Source: Exophiala sp. HKRS030 (Eukaryota; Ascomycota; Eurotiomycetes; Chaetothyriales; Herpotrichiellaceae). Taken from it: a stretch of 64,000 nt of DNA. The notes under the pieces are model-generated. The model saw only the letters and a program-made list of their open reading frames with translations. It ran no database searches and was not told where the DNA came from. Below, piece after piece: positions 36,511 through 47,631 of the stretch. The position numbers and the translations under genes are program-made. Where the stretch lies: NCBI GenBank assembly GCA_023897205.1, contig JAHWDD010000006.1, positions 4,278,001 to 4,342,000 of the forward strand. Direction: 5' to 3'. Each line of letters opens with the position of its first letter. The first letter of the stretch is position 1.

Positions 36511-37601
36511 TGTCCTCAATAGTGTCAAAACCCCCCAGGACACCCGTGAACACCTCAAGCATACACGTTGCAACTTGCAAGGTATCATTTGATCGAGGGT
36601 GCCCACGGTGCCACCTTGTTTGAGCCATTTGAACCAGGTGGACCAATTGTATCACCCACAATTTTTAAGACAGTCATGACTTGCCCTTGCCACGCTGGTT
36701 ACTAGTTCCCTAGGTAGGCACCCACGGCACCTAGTAGGTAGTTAATCATAGATTTTACCTCAAGTGGCTCAGGGTTCGCCCAGGCACTGCCAGGGTTCCA
36801 CCTCCCCCAAATTGGTACCCCTAAAAACTCCCAAAATTCCGCCCGCAGGTGGCCCGTAAACTCTGTTAAGCCTTGCTTGGCTCATCTCCATCATGTCCCG
36901 TGCGGGCTCACTAGGTCACTAGGCTCCACGGAGGGCGAGGTTGTGGCATGGCCTTGGGGGCGCAATTGCCAATAATGCGTCTTGTAAAAGAGCGAGAGTC
37001 CAACGTCCAGTCTTCCGTACCCCAGTCGTGCCCACTCCCCCACTGCCCAGTCGACCACGGCCTTGCGAGAGATGCCAAAGCCTTGGGCTTCTCTGACCAA
37101 TCCGGATCTCACCTAACAAAGGATCGTCGTTTTTAGCCGTGCTTTAGCCTGGCAACCAACCGTCGTGCTACGGACCTCCTACGTCACATTCGTCCAAGTG
37201 CGAGCATGCTAACGTCCTGCCGACTGTCGCCTGTCGCCTGTCGCTTGCGATCGTCTATCATGGAGACCTGTGGTTCCCATCTCAGAGGAGCGTGTCCCCC
37301 TCCAGTACACCACATCGAGCGGCAGACGATGCCTTTGTGGAGCTGAAAATGAACCGTTCAACATCGTGTGCTATGTCATATTCAAATTTCAACCACACGG
37401 CTGCGTAACGGAGTCTGACAAATGTACCCCGTAGGCGCCTATCGAACAAAGTCAAGACCCAAAGTATCTGCCCTGCATGAACGCATGAATGCATGAAATC
37501 ATCGATTGTGTCCTTTACTGACTAACTCTAGTAACGGCTACAACGGCCACAATGGTCAATCAATCGTCCCGTCTGGGTGCCGTCCAAACAGTTCGAAAAC
37601 G

Positions 37602-39633
37602 TCACTTCGCCTTCTCTTCATTGTACGATGCCTCCAAGGCGGTAGTTGTACTAACGCTGTCGCCGCCGCCGCCAACTCTGCCTCCATATTCTCTGCCCTC
37701 ATCTTCCGCTAGAATTTTGATTGCCATCTCCTTGCGCTGTTTTTCCGTGGCCTCGGACAGGTGAATTACGACCTCGTGGCCGAACAACGCATTGATCTCT
37801 TCCAATGAATGGCCTTTGGTCTATAAACGACGTCAATGAGTCATTGTCACAGTCTGCGCCACAGTAGGACCTGTCTTACCTCGGGACACCAAAGATAGAA
37901 GACCACAATGTTTACGGCCGTCAGGCAAATGAAGATGATGTAATACTTCCACTGGATGTTTGCCAGTGCTGTAGGGGCCGCCTCGACATAGACCAGCGTC
38001 GATAGAAACGTTCCTGCGAGAGACCATGCAACGCCTTGGGATCGAATGTGTGTCGGAAATATCTCCGCTGAAGACGTGGTCAGGACACTGTTTTCGACAG
38101 TGGCACAAGGGATCGCAGATTTACAGCAGTAAACATATCCAGTAACGTCAATTCCGCCCCCATAGAAGCTGATGAAGCAGAACGAGAAAAAGACGCCGAG
38201 ACTAAGCCCTGCATCATTGGTGGTACCTGCATAACGAGCAATCATAGCTGTTTCCAAGCACAGGGAAACCATACAGCCAGCGAGACCGGTGACTGGGAAA
38301 CACTGCTTAGTGACACCGTCGTCGATGCGTGCATAACTTACTCAGAAGTGGTTTTCGTCCAACTCTGTCCAATAATAGCGCTCCGACAAAGTTCGAGATC
38401 CAGGCCACAGTCACATATGCGGCACCCAGGATCAAGGGTACGCCTCCGGTGAGTCCGAGGTTTTGATACAAGGTAATGATGTACACTGAGACTTGTGTCA
38501 GGTTTCATGACCAATGAACCACATGTCTGGGATCTTACCATAAATAACCTGCGCACCGGTCGATTGCGCGGCATACTGGATGAAGAAACCCATCCAAAAT
38601 CTTTTCTGGTAAGATCTTTTGGTGAACATGCCTTTCCACCCTGATTCCTTCCACGCCGCAGAATCAACGCGGACCTGTTCAGTCATCTGGTAAAATTCTT
38701 CTCGGGCAAATTGTAACTTGTGCTCATCACCAGTCTCGCCGCAGTGGAGTCTTTTGATGATTGCCCACGCTTCCTCTCGTCGATCTCTGGTCAATACTAA
38801 AAACAAAGTCAGAGTCCGCGGGTTGCTAAATCAGGTCTTGCAGACCAAGAAATACTTACGCCAGCGTGGAGATTCTGGTACCCACGGAGAACACAGCGCC
38901 AGTGTGAGCGGTGGAAGAATGGACAGAGCAATGGGAAAGCGCCATTGAAAAGACAGATTCGAGGAGTAATAGGTGCCAGCACCGACCCAACCAGCGATCG
39001 CATATCCCATGACAATCCATGTGCCGTGCTGTCCAACCAGGAAACCACGAGCATTTGGCGGTGCTAATATCACGTTAGCCATGACATGGACCTCATCGAT
39101 GTAGAATAGGTGGAAGGGCCCTACAAATCTCAGCCTGGTAGATGGGTATCAAGACCACCATCATGCCAATCCCCCAACCGCTGATGAAACGAGAGACCAG
39201 GAACATAGCCATGTTCACTGAACCAGTTTCGAGGGCTCCACCGACGATATTGACCGCTGAAGCGAGATACATTGTCTCTTTTCGACCACGAGCCTCAGAC
39301 ATCCATCCAACGTGAAGTGCCCCGAACAAGGCGCCAGCGCAGTAGAGGCCATTGATAGTTCCAGTAATGGCGTTGACATAATCGGAGCGGTTCTCCAAAC
39401 TAAAATAGGATATGAATCCTTTCGTTATATAGGTCAGGAATCAAGATGAGATGCTCAATCATTTGAAAGTGAAAATGATCAGACTTGAGTTTGTAAGAGC
39501 CAGACTCTAAACCCTGCTTACCTGGTTGCCCGATAGTGTTTGAAATTACGGAAAAACCATATCCGAAAGTGAAGCTGCCGAGGGTTAAGACTAAAATGAT
39601 ACGTAGGTTATACCACGTGTAGGTTCTCGCCAT
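37602..39633 (-). CDS. MFS sugar transporter (sugar porter family)
   Basis: Eight exons give 528 aa: 39633-39522, 39418-39125, 39063-38860, 38796-38539, 38485-38342, 38292-38125, 38067-37880 and 37820-37602. All seven junctions keep the frame. Sugar porter signatures are visible: GRKETMYLAS after the second helix, SRFISGWGIGM, PESPRW, the LDRVGRKPLL loop between helices 8 and 9, YCSEIFPTHIRSQG, and the terminal PETKG motif (PE at the end of exon 7, TKG in exon 8) followed by SLEEINALFG. Twelve membrane segments are expected, in the plasma membrane. The fungal relatives include hexose and lactose permeases; the substrate cannot be read from sequence. Intron 1 ends in GAAAG rather than YAG. It is divergent from the Zn2Cys6 regulator. 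No frameshift. Confidence 0.93.
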
Positions 39634-41304
39634 CTGTCTGTCCCTTTGCGCAGTGATCAAGTAATCCAAGATACACTATTGAGCATCAACTGAGTTCAAA
39701 TGTAAAAGAGTCCGACATGAGGTCAGAAAAGGCCAGACCGCCGGTCGGGCTGAATAATCGACCAAACCGATATGTTGGCGTGGGCAAGAGGATCATTGAC
39801 TCTGGAGCAGGCAGGTGTGCCCACGGTGTACCTTGAGTCTTTGGGGTTCTTCAGCCTCCAGGCTCCCTGCTAGGTGCTTGTGTTCCCTCATCCCGCCCCT
39901 TTGCCCCTCTTTCCCCGGCTTTTGCCCTGTATTTCTTCCCGCGGATCGGGGCCTCGGGGCGTGGTCGGGTGGGCTACCATGCCTAGATTCTTACAGTAGT
40001 GCCTATTCAGGCACCTTCCAGGTAAGTTGCTGTACCTTAGGCAACACTGCACCTCCGCCCAGCCCCAGGAGGCGGACATATTGATTGACAGCTGCAAAGC
40101 AAGCTGATCACGTTGATCTGGGGAAGGCGCAAGGTACTGCTAGCTTTGATACCTGCCAGATTTCTTGACCGATGATGCGCTCGCACATTCACACTTCCTT
40201 TCATTCGTCCTACAGACCGAAAATTCAGTCCCCGCGCCCATTCGGGTTCAATGCCGACACCAAACGCATCCAACAGACCTACCACTTGACCTTGTGAACA
40301 TCTCGAATGCGTAAAGCCAAGCCCGAGATCCAATGGACGAACACGAGACCATCCATTCCGACAGCCACTGAGGCGATCGCCCTACGAACGCACTCCTTCC
40401 CTGATTTGATCCAACTGTACATGGATCAAGTCCAGTGGCAATGGGCACAGTCACGATTTACACAGATGTCCATGGCAAATTCGAGGGATTCTTCAGACAT
40501 GACACTTTAAGAACACATTTAAGAGGACCGGATCATGCGTTGGCCATCAACTTGCAGGGAGTACAACAAAGTCCACTTTGTAAGCGTTGTCTGCGTCCAG
40601 GGTTCGCCCACATCTGCATGTCTGGTTTGGGTCATCCTCCAATGATCAAAGGGCATTCACATTCACGCTTCTCAAACAGTGCACTAGCTTAGCAATGGCG
40701 TCTTCGCGGAAGTATCGTAATCGCATTGTCACCGATTTTCCTATCCAATGCCGCAAATGCTGCATCCTCTAGCATCCCCACGACTCTTTCGCATTGCTGG
40801 TCCCGAGTCATGACCATGACGGAGATCAGGGAGGGGTCGACCCTAAGCGTCCAGCCTCTGCAGTCTGACTCAAATGCAGATGATCATGCCACTGCAAGTG
40901 GTGATCCCACAGTCAGCACTCCTCCCAACCATCATATTGAGGTTCAGCAATAGAAGACAAACGTCGACTATGCTCAAGGAGTAGTAGTTGCACCATCTCC
41001 AGACTACTCTGGATACAAAAGAACAATAATGGAATGAAGTTCTATTTGTTGTGGTCGAAGAGCACTAAGTGGATTCAACCGACTGTTGACACGGCCTCGA
41101 CCGTCAAGCTATTCAACTGACAACCGACACTTAGTTGGTCCGGCCATCCCCGAGATCCACGGTTTATTCATGGTGCATCTGATCGGCAAATCTTCTGAAG
41201 GCCCAGTTCCTCGAATCAGTTATTATTGCCTGGACATGTTGGAGCATAGCCTATGACTTATAACACACTTTCCCACTTTACAACCCCATCTAGGCAACCC
41301 ACAG
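39634..41304. other. Divergent promoter region between sugar transporter and Zn2Cys6 regulator
   Basis: 1.67 kb. No gene is supported, though short frames in 40040-40950 on both strands look slightly protein-like without any recognised motif. Likely holds the operator sites of both divergent genes; I could not pick out a convincing CGG inverted pair. Confidence 0.5.
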
Positions 41305-43522
41305 ATGGACCAGCAAATCCACATCACATCCACGCAAAGAGGACGGCCGAGACAACGATCAGCTGTTGCGTGTACTTGGTGCCATTCTAGGCGCGTCAGA
41401 TGTAATGCTTCTGCCCGAGGCATACCTTGCTCGAATTGTGAGACGTCAAACCGACAATGTATCTTGATCGAGAGCAAAAGAGGCAAGAAACGAAAGCTCT
41501 CAACACCACCATCGACTACCCAACATGATGTCAGCACTATCGCCGAATCCCCGGCCACTGTCGCGACTTCGACACATAGCATGTACGATCCCTTGAGAGA
41601 GTTGCGAAATCTACCAAAGACTTCCTCTCCTACTCTTCATACTCATAGATCGTCTAATTCTGTCCACGATGCCGACAGGGTTGATCCAACACATGACTCG
41701 GAAGAAGCTACCCTCTATGCGCGGGTTCTTGACAAAGCCACCAATGTAGAAATGTCGCAAGACGTCAAGGAGGGTGTGGTGCACGTCATGTACATGGAGA
41801 AACCTTCAATCTCACTCATCTTTTGAGACAGGTTCATGCTCAATCAGATTCCTCCAAGCTTCTGAGGAAAAGGCATTATGTTGTCAATGTCGTTCCCAAA
41901 AACAGGTCGTCCAATCCTTCAATGGAAGATGAAAGTACTCTGACCAGGTTCCTTCGACACCAAGGCGCCTTTACCGTCCCTGCCATTAAAATCTGCCATC
42001 AACTTTTCCGAACCTATTTCGATTTTGTCCACCCTCATTATCCAATCCTTGATAGGGCCGACTTTGCCGCCCAGTACATTGATCCGGCCAATGCCCCATC
42101 ATACCTTCTGCTCCAGTCTGTCTTGTTCATGGCTTCAGGTCACTGCGATATCTCAATCATCAAAGAAGCCGGATTTGCTTCACGATACGAAGCCCGCAAA
42201 GTTCTCTTCCAGCGCGCCAAGGTATTGTATGACAACGATCACGAGCCCAATAAAGTCACCGTGGTTCAATCAGTCTTCCTCATGAGCTTTTGGTGGAATG
42301 GATTGGAGGACCACAAAGATACTTGGCATTGGCTAGGTATTTCGATCAGTTTGGCACTGACCCTTGGGATGCACCGCTCCACGCAGCATTCCGATATGCC
42401 ACCAAAGATCCGTGCCTTGTGGAAAAGGATTTGGTGGTCATTGTTCGTTGAGGACAAGCATGCAGCGACTGCCCTAGGGAGACCTGTACACATTCGTCGT
42501 GCCGACTGTGACATCGAGCTGCTCGCTAAGACGGATTTCGATGAATGTCCTGTCAATCGTGCAGATATCTTTGGTAAACCAGAAAAGGTCGACTCTCTGT
42601 ATGTCATGGCTTTAGCAGATCTCTCCATGATCGGCGAAGATATTGTGGAAAAGTCGTTCACGGCATTCAACGCCACCACAGCGTGCTCCGCAGACATGTT
42701 CCAGACTTGCTCTGAGGCACTTGATCAATGGAAAGCTCGTCTACCACCGGAGCTCCATCATGAGAACACCGGGAGCTGCTTGTGGACAAGTATGTTGCAT
42801 GTTGCCCATAGGTAAGACCAACTACCTTTGAACCGAGATCATTTTGCTGACCATTATTCTACAGTTGGTTCGAAATCGTCACTCACCGCTCCATCACCCC
42901 ACAAGATCTTTCGCCCCCGTCCTTGAAGAACGCCCACAACCTTGCCATGCGGGCTGCCAATCGAATGATTCGGATTGTCGAGGATCTATTGAGCCCATCT
43001 CGAATTTCTCAATGCCCCATACACATAGTCCCTGCTCTTTTCGCTGCTATGGGCATGCAAGCGGTGGACATCTGCTCAGGAGACCATCTCCTCGGTCAAC
43101 TCGGGGGTTCCAGGACTCGAACAGCGATGTTAGCTTTACAGCAATTGCAAGGTACTTGGCCGGTAAGTGGATGGATTTTTCATCTCTTCAAAAAGATCGT
43201 CCGCAGGATCCAGAATCAGAATGAGTTTCTCCCAAATGAACCAGTCAATGGATCGCCGCTACAGACGAAGAGCCCATTCCCTCATGGCCAGAGTCCTTCC
43301 GTTCCTGGCGTCAAACCCGAACAGCACATTCCCACGAATGATCCAACGCAGTATCAAGATCCAAATCTATCACATTTATATGCAATGCCAGGCCACCCTG
43401 CAAATCGGTTTCTCTTTCAAGCTGTCCCAGGTATCGCGGTTCCGATTGCATATAACAATCCTGTTGACTGGCAAAACATTTATGATGATGGGGCGTGGGG
43501 TGATTTTGAATATGAGTTTTGA
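41305..43522 (+). CDS. Zn2Cys6 transcription factor with fungal-specific TF domain (apparent frameshift)
   Basis: Nuclear regulator. The Zn2Cys6 cluster has cysteines at residues 23, 26, 33, 42, 45 and 52, with the exact C-x2-C-x6-C-x8-C-x2-C-x6-C spacing. A basic linker (KRGKKRK) follows, then the fungal-specific transcription factor domain with YFDFVHPHYPILDR, GMHRSTQHSDM, RIWWSLFVEDKHAATALGRP and a C-terminal tail ending EYEF. The pattern resembles Ctf1/FarA/FarB-type regulators. The intron is 42812-42864. At 41796-41797 the frame breaks; one extra G turns MYMEKPS into the expected MYMGETFNL, which continues without interruption in the second frame. It faces the sugar transporter at its 5' end and ends 60 nt from the convergent cyclase gene, so local control of both is plausible. 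Confidence 0.9.
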
Positions 43523-43582
43523 CACTGTACAACGACGAGACTTTGCAATACTGCGAGAGAGAGGACCATCGCATTACAACTC

Positions 43583-44741
43583 TTACAAAATACAGAGTGC
43601 ATTTGGAGGGCTCGCCACTCCGCCAGGGAAGTTCAGAGGCGCGCTGGTGAAGAAAAAGCTCCACTTCCGTAACTGTCGACAAGTTTCTGCAAGAATTTCC
43701 AGGTCGAACATTTCACCGATTGGCATGCCGAAAAGAGCTATCAAGTTGTCATGTAACCCTGAAAAATGGTCAGTGGTTACTTGGTCATCGAAGCCGCTTC
43801 TCTCGATGGCTCACTGTATCGTTCATCTTTCGCCGGCCAAGCCTCAAACACATTGGCGTCTCCTCCGACAGCGGCAAAGTGCTGGTTCCAAAACCATTCC
43901 ACAGATCCCTTGGTCCCTTCAATCCCAGCCCAGGCAGACCCATCGACTGTACCACGACGACGCTCTTCTGGACTAGCGTTCTTATACCATCTCACAAAAC
44001 CGGAACGTATCAAGAGAATATCTCCTTGTCGAAATTTGGTACCCTGCCATGTGGCCACTGCCTCAAGGTCTTTTTCGGAAATGGCATGGCGTTCGATTGG
44101 AGAATAAACGATGCCTTGAGCTTCTGCCCAAGCACAATAGTCCAGCAAAATGCCACGACCAACAATGCCACCATGTTTGGACCATTCTATTGAGCTTGGC
44201 TTAGTTCATACCTAACCTCATGTGAGACTTTCTTACTGTCAATTCCATTCCTCACCTTGGCTGAAGGATTGGTGATGTCTACATGCGCAACTCCGTTGTA
44301 ATAGGTCTTGGAAGGTTGATGCGCCCAATGTCCTTCACGGAGCATCAGTTATCGTACAGTCCTGACAGCCATATTCGAGAGACTAAGTCAACATGAGACT
44401 TACGAAATCCATCCCACTGGCTCCCACTCTGAGTATTCATCTCCACTTCGTCATCGTGCCCCACCCAATCTGGAAGCTGCAAAATCCTATGGGTGGGCCT
44501 TTTCCGGTTGGAATGAGGGTTTCACAGTTGTCCAAAGACCAGTTGACGGCTATGCTTTTACCGTATTGTATCTCATCCTTGGCAGCTAAGATGGTCGATG
44601 CTGTTAAGAGGTTGAGTGTTCCCAGTTCATCTCGATGCCCATCGTGGTCCCACATGCCCATGTACAACCATGGGGCATGTTTGGCACCGCAGGGAGTTCT
44701 GCATATGTCGGAAGTTTCGGTTGCCCTGGCAGAGAAGGCAT
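43583..44741 (-). CDS. Cyclase-family (PF04199) metal-dependent hydrolase-like protein (two apparent frameshifts)
   Basis: Four exons, 44741-44404, 44332-44237, 44186-43815 and 43758-43583, give 327 aa after two single-base corrections. Family landmarks are ELGTLNLLT, GSQWDGFRHW, YYNGVAHVDI, GRGILLDYCAWAE, GDILLIRSGFVRWY, the GIEGTKGSVEWFW region and the C-terminal GMPIGEMFDLE and FFFTSAPL. PF04199 includes bacterial kynurenine formamidases and many fungal proteins of unknown substrate. The HxGTHxD metal motif of the bacterial enzymes appears here as TQSGSQWD, so the metal site may differ. Frame breaks lie at the C run 44657-44659 and the G run 44491-44493; each lacks one base. Exon 4 is easy to miss, since the frame would otherwise stop at 43777. 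It converges on the Zn2Cys6 gene. Confidence 0.87.
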
Positions 44742-45668
44742 GGAATCTCTAATGTGATCGTCTTTAATGATCAGCATGGTCTTGTCTCTTGCTTTTGTGC
44801 AATGTGCCGCCAATGCAATGTGCAGACGACTGGGAATTGGAGGCCAGCACACGATCAATGTGATATACAGATATGCATGAAAAGAAGGTCAATACCAGGG
44901 GTGGACGCAAACAGTCAAAGCTCACACTTCTTCATGTATTGATATCGAGAGAGGGCAGATGGCTACTTACATACAATTGCCGACTCATGTATGCATATTA
45001 ATCAACACAGGGCTATCAATTACTTCCCTAGGCGAAGAAGTATGACAAGCAAGCAGCGCCATATTGGAACGTACGGTCGCTTGATGAACTACTGCCTCGG
45101 TTTGGTCCGGGATGAAGCGGTCTCCATGATAAATTGACAACTGTCACACTCCTGGATGCTACCATGATTCAGTATCAACCAGTACTTTCTCCTCCTGAAT
45201 GGGGTTATACAGCAATTTGGCAATCTGGTGTACCATTCGGCTATGATCGATAGCCTAGGCCGGGAGGGTGGGACCTTGTTGCAGCAATTCCCCAAGGTCG
45301 ACAAATCGTGGCAGCCACGGTTCTGATTTGAAATCTCTAGACTCTGAATTGGACTTGGAAGCTTCGATAAATGGATGTTGTATTGGCTAATTCCAACAAC
45401 ACAATGAAACTTGTAGCAATGTTCCCTCGGGTTATGCTTCCATGTACAAGTTGTACCGGAATAATGTTCTTAGCCAGTTCCGATATTTGTCCTCACTAAA
45501 TAGTTAAAAACCCCCCACTCAAAGCAGCCTAATTAATCCGTAGGTATGTACCTCATAGATAACCCAGACATAAGTACCCCGAAGTTGCACGCTTGACGCG
45601 CAGGGCAGTGTTTATGTCAAGGACTCGGCCTTGAAGTTAGACCTACCGACTGGGTGACTGGTCAATTC

Positions 45669-45693
45669 CATAACTAATTACGGAGTAGTTATG
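45669..45693. repeat. Inverted repeat (8-bp arms) around a TACGGAG core
   Basis: CATAACTA at 45669-45676 and TAGTTATG at 45686-45693 are perfect reverse complements with a 9-nt loop containing TACGGAG. Confidence 0.8.
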
Positions 45694-46382
45694 TACCTAC
45701 ACATCGACCTCCTCCCTCACCACCTCGGCAGGTATAACCCACCCATTCTAACTACCTACTCAGGCGTCGAGTTTGCCGGCCAGCCACTCCTATGCCTTCG
45801 GGTCCCTGAACAGCGGCACGCACACCGGGTGTGTAACGGCCCATGTACATAGTTACCCCGAAGGGTTGAGGCTTCCTGTAATAATAAGATGGGCATGCAT
45901 GTTAAGATCGGTGGATGCGGCTCTTATGCTGCCTATCTCTTTTTTATGTCTTTGTCACGTGACCGCACAACGTTCGGTTTGTCACGCTGCGCATTTGGTT
46001 CGTCCATCTTACTCCGACGTGGAAGAAGATAGATAGGTCTACTGTCGTGGTACACTGGCAGACATCCAGGCAGCAGCAGGAGGAGGATGATGATGATAAA
46101 AGGAGGGAGAGATATTGGTGGTGATATGAGAGGGTGTGAAATGATACGTTACTGTACGAGACTTGCACGGCTGCGATGAAAATGTCACCCCGTTAACTAG
46201 GTTATGTTGCTTCAGTGTCCGTACATTAGGGTCTATACTCCGCAGGTGCGCCGAAGTTTGAGATTCTAGCTACTTCACTAGTTAGTATAGCACGTACTAA
46301 CTACCAACGACGACGATGGCGCCATCAAGCATCCTCGCTCGTTCTCACTGGGAGCCCTGGCGTGCCACTTGGCCTAACTACA

Positions 46383-46405
46383 TACCTACCTACCTACCTA
46401 CCTAG
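46383..46405. repeat. CTAC tetranucleotide tract
   Basis: Five or six consecutive CTAC/CCTA units ending in CCTAGG. Confidence 0.85.
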
Positions 46406-46993
46406 GTACTTTAACCATGGCCGACAACCGTATCAATCTTGGGTAGTAGGCACATAAACAGAGAGAAGGGATTTCCTTAGTGCTCACGTATGTATGTATC
46501 TTTATTGACCGCTCGAGCAACGAGGTTCGGGACTCTACCTACGGAGTAACTAGAACGAAACGTAATCTTCCGAGTTCGTAAGTACATTCTTATCAGATGT
46601 GAAAACTTCACAGGGACCAGGGACCTCGTCTCGTCGTCATCCACGGATCGTCGAGTGTTCGGCCATTTTATGTTACATTACCTGCAAACATCGTCACGTC
46701 TCAATAGTGACCATAGTCACTAGGCCTCCGAGCCCCGAATGCTTAGGATCTCGAGCTAACCAATCAATGCCGCCTCTGAGAGTTGCGAATCATACCCGAT
46801 GGCGCCAGCGAATGTTGAAATGCCGATGCACAAAAACCAATTCTCTTATTTACATGCAAGCATGGTCGAATCGTAGATTCGAGCACGATCCCCTCCGACT
46901 CTTCCCCCCAGTGGCGCCCCCTCTCCCGTCAAAATGATCGACATGACCTGCAGCGAAAAATTTACACTGTGAGGGTCCGGGATCCATAGTATC

Positions 46994-47002
46994 TTATCTG
47001 AT
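46994..47002 (-). promoter_or_regulatory. Predicted SreA/SRE-type GATA site (ATCAGATAA)
   Basis: The minus strand reads ATCAGATAA, an exact match to the ATCWGATAA consensus of the fungal iron-responsive GATA repressors. It lies about 630 nt upstream of the siderophore transporter ATG. Binding here is inferred. Confidence 0.55.
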
Positions 47003-47631
47003 TAGATGGTATCAATCTAATCCGATTTCCGCTGACGTCGGCCGAGGAATCGGTCCCCTTTTTGCAGTCCACATCCATCAACATTCACAGTCGCTCATTC
47101 GCAAGCTGTTTGTGCAAATCCACAACTGTCTTGACCGAACAACTGAGCTCTGACATTTGGTTTTAGGTACTAACTTCAACTACTCTGTGTGTCGACATCA
47201 GCGTGGTAAGCTCGACTCCGAAATCGCTGCTGGAAGATTGGTTGCTTGAGTCGTATTGTGCTGTCATGTTGTATACAGGTCCGATCATTAATGGGTGAAT
47301 AAGTCGGTCTGCTTGTCTCATTCTGGAATGCTTCCCCCTCGTCAATGCTGCTTTGTGGATGTGGACAGTGTTACCGTCGATCATGGTTTGTTAGTAGAGT
47401 AGCATGGCAGCAGTGCCCGCCTCGTCAGTCCGCGTTTCGCAACCGCGGATTTACGCTTGATGGATTGACGTCGGCCGTTCTCAATGTTGTTCAGTCATTC
47501 AAGCCTAGTATCGATCTCTTAAACGATTTTAAGCATTCTCATTGCCTTGTAGTGCAGATGCTGCATGTAATTTCTTCCTTCCCTTTCTTTCATTTGAATT
47601 GCATTGCATTGCTTTCCTATTTCATGCGGCA

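Larger units (their letters stand above)
35164..37601. other. Gene-free region with inverted and tandem repeats
   Basis: 2.4 kb. The first 500 nt are probably the F-box-like gene's promoter. From 35800 to 36520 the DNA is a mosaic of short repeats (TAGTAGTCTG, ACTCCTAGCC, CCCTGGGTG, CTAGTACC, ACCTGTTCG). No coding sequence or transposase remnant was recognised. Confidence 0.6.
44742..47631. other. Gene-free region upstream of cyclase and siderophore transporter
   Basis: 2.9 kb. No gene is supported. It contains several TACGGAGTA-like sites, a (CTAC)n tract near 46383-46405, a small inverted repeat at 45669-45693 and a GATA-type iron-regulatory site at 46994-47002. Confidence 0.55.

Noticed and set aside
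40037..40950. Possible degenerate gene between the sugar transporter and Zn2Cys6 regulator
   Set aside because: Several short frames look slightly protein-like but none continues through plausible splice sites or matches a known family.
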